From assembly GCA_947259215.1 (NCBI GenBank), contig CAMYLJ010000026.1, positions 62,001-126,000 on the forward strand: 64,000 nucleotides of DNA. The letters run 5' to 3'. Every line of letters begins with the position of its first letter. The first letter of the stretch is position 1. Made by a program: the position numbers and the translations under genes. This DNA comes from an uncultured delta proteobacterium. GTDB taxonomy: Bacteria; Myxococcota_A; UBA9160; JAFDET01. Below, piece after piece: positions 22,954-31,239 of this stretch. A model generated the notes under the pieces. The model worked only from the letters and a program-made list of their open reading frames with translations, ran no database searches and was not told where the DNA came from.

Positions 22954-24000
22954 GTGAGCGCTGCCTCGCTGGCCCTGCCGCCGTCGACCCCGTGGAGCCT
23001 GCGGCTGATCGAACGCGCGCGCCTGGCGCCCATCTGGACCGGGCTGCTGGTGTCGGCGGCCTGGTTCGGTCTGTACCTCGTCTACAGCGCCCTCTTCGGC
23101 GCCGGGCCCGGCCGCTTCGACCAGCTCGGTGGCGCGACCTGGCAGTGGGAGATCTTCTGGTCGCTCCTGATCGGCATGCCGCCCGTCGTGACGGCCTACA
23201 CGTTGCGCGGTGGGGCGCGCGATCTGGAGGACCTGGCGCCCGCCCTGGGGGCCGGGCCTGCGGAGATCGCGCAGCTGCGGCGCGAGATCGCGACGGTGCC
23301 GCGCGCGTGGGTAACCGGCGTGGGCGTCGGGGCCCTCTGCTTCTCGTTCGTGGCCAACGCCTTCAATCCCTCGCTCTGGCCCGACGGCCGCATCCCGGAG
23401 CCGGGCGATCCTGCGCTCACCTGGCTCGTGGCACGCAACCTGCTGAACGCCTGGTTGATCGCGCGGGCGGTGATGCTCGAGCTGCTGCTGGCGCGCGCGT
23501 TCTCCCGCCTGGGCGATCGCCTGGTGGAGATCGACCTGCTGGACCGAGCGCCGCTCGCCCCGTTCGGACGCCGCGGACTCCGCAGCGTGCTGCTCTCGAT
23601 GCTGCTGCTGTCGCTCTTCGCGCCGCTCTGGGCCACCGGGGCCGCGGAGCCGGTGCTGCTGGTGGCGCTCCTGGGTGCGGTGGGGTTCGCGCTGGCGGCC
23701 TTCCTGCTGCCGGTCTGGGGTGCACACCGCCGGATCCGCGCCGCCAAGGAGGCGGAGCTGGCCCGGGTGCGCGGCGTTCTCGGCGGAGCCCGTGAGCGCG
23801 CCCTCGCGGCGCCCGGCGACGACCCGCGCGGCGGCCGCGTCGCGGACCTCGTGGCCTGGGAAGGGCGCGTCGCGGCCGCCAGCGAGTGGCCCTTCGGCGC
23901 CACCACCGTCGCGCGCTTCGGGCTCTACCTCGCGATCGGCCTGGGCTCCTGGATCGGCGCCGCGCTGGTGGAGCGCGCACTCGAGACGGCCTTCCGCTAG
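22954..24000 (+). CDS. multi-pass membrane protein of unknown function
   Basis: A 348-residue protein with six or so membrane segments (around 25-50, 65-85, 120-140, 160-185, 210-250, 300-325) separated by polar loops rich in Arg and Glu. No recognised motif. The GTG start is divergent from the GNAT-DUF427 gene. Its role is unknown. Confidence 0.6.
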   Translation: MSAASLALPPSTPWSLRLIERARLAPIWTGLLVSAAWFGLYLVYSALFGAGPGRFDQLGGATWQWEIFWSLLIGMPPVVTAYTLRGGARDLEDLAPALGAGPAEIAQLRREIATVPRAWVTGVGVGALCFSFVANAFNPSLWPDGRIPEPGDPALTWLVARNLLNAWLIARAVMLELLLARAFSRLGDRLVEIDLLDRAPLAPFGRRGLRSVLLSMLLLSLFAPLWATGAAEPVLLVALLGAVGFALAAFLLPVWGAHRRIRAAKEAELARVRGVLGGARERALAAPGDDPRGGRVADLVAWEGRVAAASEWPFGATTVARFGLYLAIGLGSWIGAALVERALETAFR

Positions 24001-24060
24001 GAGGGCGACCCGCGAGTTGCCCTCCGCGCAGCGAGCCAAAGGCGAGCGAAGTGCATCGGG

Positions 24061-24609
24061 TTAGTCGCGGCGAAACGCGAAGAAGAGTCTCGCCTCCTGC
24101 TCCACGGCGATCTCGCCGCCGTGCGCCTCGATGGCCCGGCGCACCTCAGCGAGCAGCGCCTCGCGCGTCGCCTCGGGCAGGGACGCGTGATCCGAGTGGG
24201 TGCGGAGCAGTCGCGTGTACGCGTCGGCGCTGCGCCGGTCCGTCCACGGGTGCACGCTCTCGACCCGATCCCGGAAGCAGCCGGAAGCCTCGATCCGCTC
24301 CTCGAGCGGCCAATCCTCGAAGCGGGCGATCTCGATCTGGACCGCGGGCCAGGCCCGGCAGTGCTTGGCCGCGAGTGTGGCCATGCGCGGGCCCGGCTCG
24401 ACGGCGGTGATGCGGTGGCCGCGGGCGGCGAAGAGCCGCGTGGCCTTGCCGGTGCCGCAGCCGACCTCGAGGATCGCAGCGGGTGCGAGGAGCCGCGCGC
24501 GCTCGTGGATCTCGTCCACCAGGCTCGCCGGGTAGCTCGGGCGCACCTCGTCGTAGAGCTCGGCCAGGCCGTCGAAGATCTCCGCGCGGCCGGGCGGCGC
24601 CGCGGACAC
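24061..24609 (-). pseudogene. class I SAM methyltransferase with internal deletion
   Basis: An in-frame 182-codon gene of the Rossmann methyltransferase family. Motif I is intact (AILEVGCGTGKATRLFA) and motif II region AVEPGPRMATLAA is present. After FEDWPLEER the sequence jumps to IEASGCFRDRVESVHPWTDR. In relatives, about 70 residues lie between these blocks, including strands 4-5 (DLVxSAQAFHW ... RPGG). The C-terminus (YTRLLRTHSDHASLPEATRE) is normal. An in-frame internal deletion has therefore removed part of the substrate domain and the enzyme is probably inactive. Confidence 0.7.
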
Positions 24610-24611
24610 GC

Positions 24612-25235
24612 TCAGCCTCCGGCGGCGAACACCAGGAAGCTCTGGCGATCGAGGAAGTCGTGCTCGGCCGCCAGCCGGTAGCCGGCCGACTCCATCTCAC
24701 TCCGGATCACGTCCGCATCGGTGTAGTGCCCGAACCAGCGCCGGAACCAGCTGCCGTCGTCGAGCTCGATGATCGCGACCCGGCCGCCCGGGCGCAGGGA
24801 TCCGGCCAGCTGGCGGAAGTACACGGGGCGGTCGGAGATGTGGTGGTAGGTGTTTACTGTGAGCACGAGGTCGGCGCCGCTCTCGGGAATCCGCGCGTCG
24901 TCGTAGGCCGCCTCGACCACCTTCACGTTGGCGATGCCCTCGTCGCGCACGCGCTCCTCCAGGTACTCGAGCATGTTCGGGTCCACGTCGATGGCGAAGA
25001 CCAGGCCGTCGGGGCCGACCGCGTCGGCCAGGCGGAAGGTGAAGTAGCCGCCGCCCGCGCCGAGGTCCGCCACCCGTGCGCCGGGCGCCACGGCCAGCGC
25101 CTCCACCACGCGGTCCGGCTGCTGCCAGCCGTCGCGCCCGGGGCCCGCGTACAGGAAGCGGCGGAAGCTGCCGCCGCACGAGACGATCGCGATCGTCGAG
25201 ACGAGCAGGAGTGCGAGCGCGACATGTCGCCGCAT
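24612..25235 (-). CDS. class I SAM-dependent methyltransferase lipoprotein
   Basis: A 207-residue protein with a lipoprotein signal (LALLLVSTIAIVSC). The mature part is a Rossmann methyltransferase with motif I RVADLGAGGGYFTFRLADAV, IDVDPNMLEYLEER and TVNTYHHISDRPVYF. Periplasmic methyltransferases of this type are found in several proteobacteria, but the substrate is unknown. The stop lies 2 bases before the start of the deleted methyltransferase, so the two form an operon. Confidence 0.8.
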   Translation of the reverse strand: MRRHVALALLLVSTIAIVSCGGSFRRFLYAGPGRDGWQQPDRVVEALAVAPGARVADLGAGGGYFTFRLADAVGPDGLVFAIDVDPNMLEYLEERVRDEGIANVKVVEAAYDDARIPESGADLVLTVNTYHHISDRPVYFRQLAGSLRPGGRVAIIELDDGSWFRRWFGHYTDADVIRSEMESAGYRLAAEHDFLDRQSFLVFAAGG

Positions 25236-25326
25236 GCGTTCCTCCGACGCTACCCCACGGCCAGCCTACCACGCCGCGGCGCAGGAGATCCCCTGCACGG
25301 GACGATCGGCGCTAGACTCTGCGGCC

Positions 25327-26169
25327 GTGGCTGAACCCCGACGCGCGCTGCGCCAGGCCCTCGACGCCGGCGAGTTCGTACTGGCCCCGTTCGTGTACGA
25401 CGGGCTCCAGGCGAAGCTCGCCGAGGCGGTGGGCTTCGATGCCGTCTACATGACCGGCTTCGGGACCGCCGCCGCCCGCGGGCTGCCGGACCTGGGCCTG
25501 CTCGGCATGCGCGAGATGGCCGACAACGTGGGCGCGCTCGCCCGCGCGGTGTCGATCCCGGTGATCGCCGACGCCGACACCGGCTACGGGAACGCCCTGA
25601 ACGTGATCCGCACCGTGCAGAGCTACGAGGACGCCGGCGCTGCGGCGCTCCACATCGAGGACCAGGTCTGGCCGAAGCGCTGCGGATTCATGGCGGGCAA
25701 GCAGGTGATCCCGGACGAGGAGATGCTCCCCAAGGTCCGCGCGGCCTGCGAGGCGCGCCGGGATCCGGACCTGGTGCTGATCGCTCGGACCGACGCGCTG
25801 GGCGTCGAAGGCTGGGACGGCGCCGAACGGCGCGCGCGCGCCTACCGCGAGGCGGGCGCGGACGTCGTCTTCGTGGACGGCATCCGCACCCTCGAGGACC
25901 TGGACGCCTGCGGCGAGCGCCTGGGCGATCTGCCGCTCCTCTACAACGGACAGCTCGTGCGCCCCGACGAGGCGGCGCGGCGCGGCTTCCGCATCCACAT
26001 CCACACCGCCACCCTCGCGGTGGCCTTCCGCGCCTTCCGCGACGCCCTGGACGAGCTGCACGAGACCGGCGCCATCGCGTCGGCCGAGGACCCCCGCACC
26101 TTCGGCGAGCTGCTCGAGCTGCTGGGCGTGGAACAGGCTCTCGCCCGCGCCAAGCGCTACGAGGACTAG
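25327..26169 (+). CDS. isocitrate lyase/PEP mutase-family enzyme
   Basis: A 280-residue TIM-barrel enzyme of the PEP mutase/isocitrate lyase superfamily: DAVYMTGFGTAAARGLPDLG, VIADADTGYGNALNV, AAALHIEDQVWPKRCG (metal- and substrate-binding), LIARTDALGVEGWD. The catalytic-loop signature reads KRCGF where 2-methylisocitrate lyases have KRCGH, so the exact reaction may differ. Candidates include carboxyphosphonoenolpyruvate mutase, dimethylmalate lyase or oxaloacetate decarboxylase. Start GTG 25327; no obvious operon partners. Confidence 0.85.
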   Translation: MAEPRRALRQALDAGEFVLAPFVYDGLQAKLAEAVGFDAVYMTGFGTAAARGLPDLGLLGMREMADNVGALARAVSIPVIADADTGYGNALNVIRTVQSYEDAGAAALHIEDQVWPKRCGFMAGKQVIPDEEMLPKVRAACEARRDPDLVLIARTDALGVEGWDGAERRARAYREAGADVVFVDGIRTLEDLDACGERLGDLPLLYNGQLVRPDEAARRGFRIHIHTATLAVAFRAFRDALDELHETGAIASAEDPRTFGELLELLGVEQALARAKRYED

Positions 26170-26191
26170 GCGGAGGATCGCCCCGACGCCC

Positions 26192-26869
26192 TCACAGACC
26201 GAGGCCGGTCGCCCAGGCGTCGACCGACTCCGCCAGCTCGTCCAGAGCCTCGGCGTCCGTTCGGCCCGAGCGCTTGAGCACGTGGAACGAGTGGTCGCCG
26301 CCTTCCACCACGTGGAGCGTCGCCTCGTCGAGCTTGGAGACGAGCGGGCCGAGCAGGCTCAGGTCCGCCAGGGAGTCGCGGGTGCCCTGGAGGAAGAGCA
26401 TGGGGAGTCCCACGTCCGCCAGGTGCTCGCCGCGCTCGTTGCCCGGCTTGCCGGCGGCGTGGAGCGGGAAGCCCAGGAAGACCAGCCCGCGCACGCCGGG
26501 CAGCGCTTCCTGCGAGGCCAGCAGCGAGGTCATGCGGCCGCCCATGGACTTGCCGTCCGCTACCAGTGGCAGGCCGCGGGTCGCCTCGCCGGCGGCGTGG
26601 ACGGCGGCGCGCACGCTCGCCAGCAGGACCGGTCGCGGACTCGGCGCACGCCGCCCCTGCTGCATGTAGGGGAACTGGAAGCGGAAGCTCGCCAGCTTGC
26701 GCTCGGTGAGGCGCTCGCAGATCGCGTCCATGAAGGCGTGGCGCATACCGGCGCCGGCGCCGTGGGCGAGCACCAGGCAGGCGCGGGCGCCGCGAGGGGA
26801 GAGGAGGAGCGCGTCCACCCCGCCGGTCCGCTCGCCCACCGGCACGCGGAGCTCCCGGGGAGCGGCCAT
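26192..26869 (-). CDS. alpha/beta hydrolase (TEX30/KANL3-like)
   Basis: A 225-residue hydrolase with the nucleophile elbow GKSMGGRM (Ser), the oxyanion-region [14 protein letters not shown], an aspartate region [12 protein letters not shown] and a terminal [15 protein letters not shown] histidine. The order matches bacterial homologues of TEX30/KANL3. The start ATG follows the lipoprotein gene stop at once, so it is probably the third gene of that minus-strand unit. Substrate unknown. Confidence 0.82.
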   Translation of the reverse strand: MAAPRELRVPVGERTGGVDALLLSPRGARACLVLAHGAGAGMRHAFMDAICERLTERKLASFRFQFPYMQQGRRAPSPRPVLLASVRAAVHAAGEATRGLPLVADGKSMGGRMTSLLASQEALPGVRGLVFLGFPLHAAGKPGNERGEHLADVGLPMLFLQGTRDSLADLSLLGPLVSKLDEATLHVVEGGDHSFHVLKRSGRTDAEALDELAESVDAWATGLGL

Positions 26870-27160
26870 CTAGGGGATCCGCACGGCGTCGCCGCGCACC
26901 ACCAGGCAGAAGTTCTGGAAGGTGAAGGTGGCGTTCACGAGCGCGTTGGCGCCGGGAGCGCTGGCGATGGCCTCCTCCACGGCTTCGGACTGGCGGCGGT
27001 CAAGCCACTCGTCGCAGTCGCGGCCCTCGACGCCCTCGGCGATGAGCTCGCTCTCCAGCGCGGGCATCACGTGGGAGGCCATGCCCAGGGTGCCGCGCGG
27101 GTAGGTGACGCACGCGCTGGTGGAGAGCGCCAGGGCCACGAGCAGGATGACGCGGCTCAC
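26870..27160 (-). CDS. small lipoprotein (paralogue of the upstream gene)
   Basis: A 96-residue lipoprotein with signal VSRVILLVALALSTSAC. The C-terminal half shows APGANALVNATFTFQNFCLV and GDAVRIP, which line up with VPGADVLLNVDTYV and GDAGKLP in the next gene upstream, so the two are tandem paralogues. The GTG start overlaps that gene's stop. The pattern recalls small TRL-like envelope lipoproteins. Function unknown. Confidence 0.6.
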   Translation of the reverse strand: MSRVILLVALALSTSACVTYPRGTLGMASHVMPALESELIAEGVEGRDCDEWLDRRQSEAVEEAIASAPGANALVNATFTFQNFCLVVRGDAVRIP

Positions 27161-27507
27161 GGGAGCTTCCCTGCGTCGCCCACCACCTGGGCGCAGATGC
27201 GCTGGAAGAGCCCGTACTGCTCGACGCGCACGTAGGTGTCCACGTTCAGCAGGACGTCGGCGCCCGGGACCCGGTCGATGGCCAGCCCGATGGCCCTGCC
27301 GTGGTCCGCCAGCCGCGCGCGCCAGGGGGGGCGCAGGGTCACGGAGATCAGGTTCTCCGTGAAGCACCACGCGGCCTCGACGTCGTGGGCCAGGATCTCG
27401 GCTCGAACGGTCGGGCGGACGCTCACCAGGGCCAGCCGGGCCATGGGGGGCGGCTTGCCACACCCAACGGCGAGCACGAGAAGCAGGGCGGCGGACGGGC
27501 GTCGCAT
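27157..27507 (-). CDS. small lipoprotein
   Basis: A 116-residue lipoprotein starting at ATG 27507 (MRRPSAALLLVLAVGC). It is paralogous to the following gene through the C-terminal 'PGAxxLxN ... C ... GDAxxxP' pattern. It is divergent, with a 28-base gap, from the gene at 27536. Function unknown. Confidence 0.6.
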   Translation of the reverse strand: MRRPSAALLLVLAVGCGKPPPMARLALVSVRPTVRAEILAHDVEAAWCFTENLISVTLRPPWRARLADHGRAIGLAIDRVPGADVLLNVDTYVRVEQYGLFQRICAQVVGDAGKLP

Positions 27508-27535
27508 GCGGCCGCAGATGGTACCTTCTGCCGCC

Positions 27536-28831
27536 GTGAGGCGCGCCCGTTCCATCCTCGTCCTCGTCGCGGCCCTGGCCTGCGCAAAGCCCGACGTCGT
27601 ACAGACCTCGCTTCCCATCCTTTCCGGACTGGGTGGCGACGGGTTCGAGTCGCCGCCGGTGGAGCGCGCGGCGGACCTGTTGCCGCCGGAGCTGCTGGCG
27701 GGCGAGCACCATCGCGTCGCCGACGACGTGAAGAGCGACGGCTTCCGCCGCGTCTACCGCATCGAGTCCGACTTCGGGGAGTTCGAGGCGGTGGGCGACG
27801 ACATGGTGGCCGAGCGGGTGCGTGAGGTCGAAGCGCTGGTCGCGCTGGAGGCCATGAGCGGCTCGGCGGAGTTCGCCCAGTCCACCGCCAAGGGGCTGGC
27901 GGTGCCGTTCGTGGCGGCCTGGAACCTGGTCCGGCACCCGGTGGACACGCTCACGGGGCTGCCGGTGGCGGCCTGGGAGCAGGTGAAGCGCATCGACTCC
28001 ATCTCCAGCAACGAGCGCAGCGAGTACGAGGAGAACGCCTGGCGGGCCTTCATCGGCTTCGCGGGCAAGAAGCGCGAGCTGGCGGCGGGGCTGGGCGTCG
28101 ATCCCTACAGCTCGAACCCGGTGCTCCAGCGCGAGCTGAACCGCGCGGCCTGGGCGGAGTTCTCGGGCGGCGCGGTCTTCCAGCTGATCCCGTTCCAGAC
28201 CCGCCTCAGCGAGCGTGACGATCAGGCACCGGACCTGAGCCTGGTGGCGCCCGATCGCCTCGACGAACTGCTGCTGAGCTACCCGCCCCAGGACCTGGAG
28301 CGCTTCAACCGCATCGAGCTGGCCGTGATGGGGATCTCCGAGGAGCAGCGCAAGAGCTTCCTCGGCCACCGCTGGTACTCGCCGCGTCACGAGACGATCC
28401 TGATCCTCTCGCTGGCGGCGCTGGATCCCGCCCTCCAGCGGGGCGAGTTCCTGGAGGTGGCCGCCACGGCCGTGTCCGAGGGGGACGCCCGCTACTACCA
28501 GCACGCGGCCCAGCTCCTGCGCGCCTATCACGAGGGCGCCGCGCCCATCGAGCGCATCTTCGTCGTCGACGACTGGGTGGCTGGCTACAGCTATGAGGGC
28601 ACGCTGGTGATTCCCCTGCCTGCGGACTACGCGGTGTGGACGCGGCCCGTCTCCGAGGCGGCCGACGCCATCGTGGGGGCCGTGGTGGACTCCCCCGAGG
28701 CCGGCGAAGCCGAGCTGGTGGTGTCGGGCAGTCTGTCCGAGCGGGCGCGCGAGGGCTTCCGCAGCCGCGAGATCGCCGTCGTCGAGAACGCCTTCGAGCG
28801 CCTGCGCCCCGAGCCGGTGGCGACCCGGTGA
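27536..28831 (+). CDS. large lipoprotein of unknown function
   Basis: A 431-residue protein with a lipoprotein signal (RSILVLVAALAC). Its middle section contains VAAWNLVRHPVDTLTGLP and LGVDPYSSNPVLQRELNRAAW, a pattern I recall from uncharacterised deltaproteobacterial and other proteobacterial envelope proteins. No catalytic motif is visible. It is translationally coupled to the M48 protease gene (overlapping GTGA), suggesting a shared envelope function. Confidence 0.7.
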   Translation: MRRARSILVLVAALACAKPDVVQTSLPILSGLGGDGFESPPVERAADLLPPELLAGEHHRVADDVKSDGFRRVYRIESDFGEFEAVGDDMVAERVREVEALVALEAMSGSAEFAQSTAKGLAVPFVAAWNLVRHPVDTLTGLPVAAWEQVKRIDSISSNERSEYEENAWRAFIGFAGKKRELAAGLGVDPYSSNPVLQRELNRAAWAEFSGGAVFQLIPFQTRLSERDDQAPDLSLVAPDRLDELLLSYPPQDLERFNRIELAVMGISEEQRKSFLGHRWYSPRHETILILSLAALDPALQRGEFLEVAATAVSEGDARYYQHAAQLLRAYHEGAAPIERIFVVDDWVAGYSYEGTLVIPLPADYAVWTRPVSEAADAIVGAVVDSPEAGEAELVVSGSLSERAREGFRSREIAVVENAFERLRPEPVATR

Positions 28832-30342
28832 GCCGAGTCCTCGCCTGCCTGCTGGCTCTCTGCTTCAGCGTCGCCGTGGCGCTCGGATCCGTCCGCGCCC
28901 GGGCGGCGGACGACGAGAAGCCGGCGCAGGAGACCTCGGAGCCGAAGGACGAGGACCCCAAGGAGAAGGAAGAGAAGGAGAAGCAGGCAGAGGAGGAGCG
29001 GAGCCGCAAGCAGCCGCGGCTCTCGACCCCCTACGACGACACGCGCGTGGGCAAGGAGGCCGCCGAGCAGGCCCGGGCCGCGATGGGCCTGATCGAAGAC
29101 GAGGAGATGGTCGAGTACGTGCGGGAGATCGGTGCGCGCCTCGCGCGGCACGCGCCCGGCCCCCGCTTCGACTACGAGTTCGATGTCGTCGATCAGGAGG
29201 TGCCGAACGCCTTCGCGCTCCCGGGCGGATCCATCTTCATCTCGCGCGGGCTGCTCCAGCTGGCCAACTCCGAGGACGAGCTGGCCTGCGTGATCGGGCA
29301 CGAAATCGTGCACGCCGCCTCGCGCCACGCGGCCGCGCGCCAGCAGATGGTCCAGCAGGTGCCTGGCATCTTCCAGTTCATGCAGCAACCGAGCCTGGCC
29401 GCCTACGGGCGCGACCAGGAGCGCGCCGCCGACCGCCTGGGCCAGGGGCTGGCGGGCCTGTCCGGCTACGACCCCAAGGGCATGGCCACCTTCCTGAAGC
29501 AGCTCGAGTTCATGGAGCGGCTGCGCCGGGGGGCGTCACGGATTCCGGGCTTCATGGACACCCACCCGGGTACACGCGAGCGCGTCTCCCTGGCGTCGAC
29601 GCGCGCCTCGAACATCTCGTGGACGCCCCAGCCCTCGATCGCGGGCAGCCCCGACGCCTACCTGCGCATGCTGGACGGCATGCCCCTCGGCGTCCCCGCC
29701 CGGGAGGGCGTGTTCCGGCGCGACCGCTTCCTGCACGCGGACCTGGGCTTCAGCCTGCGCTTTCCCACGGGCTGGGAGACCATGAACAGCCATACCGCCG
29801 TGGCCGCGATCTCCCGCGAGCGGGACGCTCAGCTGGTGCTCGAGGGAAGCGGTGGCGGCGAGGACGCGCGCGCGGCCGCGGAGGAGTTCCTGGAGGGGCC
29901 CGAGATGCGTCCCCTGAACGTCGAGCGCCAGGAGCCGGTGCAGGTGGCTGGAGAGCAGGCCTGGCGCGTGACGGGTCACGTCAGCTCGGGTCGCGGAGGC
30001 ATGCACGTCATGATCACCTTCATCCCCTGGCGCGGCTCGGTCTTCCGGCTCACGGGCATCGCGCTCAACAAGCGCTACGAGGGCGTCTTCGTGCAGGCGG
30101 CGCGGAGCTTCCGGCCCATGACGCCCGCGCTGCTGGCCCAGGTGACCGAGCGCAAGCTGCGGGTGGTGGAGGCCGAGCCGGGGGAGACCCTGGAGGCGCT
30201 CTCCCGGCGCACCCAGAACCAGTGGAAGCCCAACGAGACGGCCGTGATGAACGCCCTGTTCACCAACGCCACCCTGGAAGGCGGCCAGCTGGTCAAGATC
30301 ATGCGCGAGGAGAAGTACGTGCCCCAGGCCGCGGACGGCTGA
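28828..30342 (+). CDS. M48-family metalloprotease with C-terminal extension
   Basis: A 504-residue exported peptidase. The signal peptide (LACLLALCFSVAVALGSVRA) is followed by a charged Glu/Lys-rich linker to about residue 70. The M48 domain has VPNAFALPGGSIFISRGLL, the zinc motif GHEIVHAASRH (HExxH) and third ligand ERAADRLG, as in BepA/YfgC-like proteases. After about residue 300 comes an extra beta-rich domain, then a short LysM-like C-terminus (KLRVVEAEPGETLEALSRRT). It likely acts in the periplasm on outer-membrane proteins. Confidence 0.85.
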   Translation: MSRVLACLLALCFSVAVALGSVRARAADDEKPAQETSEPKDEDPKEKEEKEKQAEEERSRKQPRLSTPYDDTRVGKEAAEQARAAMGLIEDEEMVEYVREIGARLARHAPGPRFDYEFDVVDQEVPNAFALPGGSIFISRGLLQLANSEDELACVIGHEIVHAASRHAAARQQMVQQVPGIFQFMQQPSLAAYGRDQERAADRLGQGLAGLSGYDPKGMATFLKQLEFMERLRRGASRIPGFMDTHPGTRERVSLASTRASNISWTPQPSIAGSPDAYLRMLDGMPLGVPAREGVFRRDRFLHADLGFSLRFPTGWETMNSHTAVAAISRERDAQLVLEGSGGGEDARAAAEEFLEGPEMRPLNVERQEPVQVAGEQAWRVTGHVSSGRGGMHVMITFIPWRGSVFRLTGIALNKRYEGVFVQAARSFRPMTPALLAQVTERKLRVVEAEPGETLEALSRRTQNQWKPNETAVMNALFTNATLEGGQLVKIMREEKYVPQAADG

Positions 30343-30389
30343 GCCGCTCCCGGGCCCGGGGTCGCGTATAATGCCCCGAGGAGGCCCCC

Positions 30390-31220
30390 ATGTTCAACGG
30401 CACCCGCCTCGTGATCGACGCCTTCGTGGACCAGCTCATGCAGGCCTACCACCGCAACTACGGCACCTTCGAGCCCGCGTACGGCGAGATCCTGGGCTGG
30501 GCCGGGCGCATGGCGCTGGAGCGCATCGCACAGACCACCGCCCTCTATCACGACGTCGAGCACACCATCATGGTCACCCTCGTCGGGCAGGAGATCCTGC
30601 GCGGCAAGCACATCCGCGAGGGTGGCGTCACGCCCAGCGACTGGCTGCACTTCGTGATCGCGCTGCTGTGCCATGACATCGGCTACGTGCGCGGCGTCTG
30701 CCGCGCGGACCGTGGGGACGTGTGCAGCACCGGCAAGGGCGACGAGGTGGTGAGGGTGCCGCCCGGCGCGACCGATGCCTTCCTCACGCCCTACCACGTG
30801 GACCGGGGCATGCTCTTCATCCAGGAGCGCTTCGGCGGGCACCAGGTGCTCGACACGGACCTCATCAACCAGAGCATCTCGTTGACCCGCTTCCCGGTTC
30901 CGGAAACGGGGGACGCTCCGGAGACCACCGACTTCCGGGGCCTCGTGCGCGCCGCGGACCTGATCGGGCAGCTCGCGGATCCGGACTACCTGCGCAAGCA
31001 GCCCCGGCTCTTCTGGGAGTTCGAGGAGACCGGAATCAACCAGAAGCTCGGCTACAAGACGCCGGCGGACCTGCGCGCCGGCTACCCGAGCTTCTTCTGG
31101 GACACCGTCCATCCCTACATCGAGGAGGGGCTCCTATACCTGCGGGTGACCCAGGAGGGGCGCGCCTGGATCGCGAACCTGCATGCCCACGTCTTCGCAA
31201 CGGAGCACGAGCACAGCTGA
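30390..31220 (+). CDS. HD-domain metalloprotein (Npun_R2479-like)
   Basis: A 276-residue HD-superfamily phosphodiesterase-like protein. Metal ligands are TALYHDVEHTIMV (His ... His), IALLCHDIGYVRG (HD) and a later VRAADLIGQLADPDY aspartate. The order matches the Npun_R2479 family named from cyanobacteria. Start ATG with GAGGAGG upstream. Substrate not known. Confidence 0.8.
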   Translation: MFNGTRLVIDAFVDQLMQAYHRNYGTFEPAYGEILGWAGRMALERIAQTTALYHDVEHTIMVTLVGQEILRGKHIREGGVTPSDWLHFVIALLCHDIGYVRGVCRADRGDVCSTGKGDEVVRVPPGATDAFLTPYHVDRGMLFIQERFGGHQVLDTDLINQSISLTRFPVPETGDAPETTDFRGLVRAADLIGQLADPDYLRKQPRLFWEFEETGINQKLGYKTPADLRAGYPSFFWDTVHPYIEEGLLYLRVTQEGRAWIANLHAHVFATEHEHS

Positions 31221-31239
31221 GGTTCGTCCGCGCTGCGGA

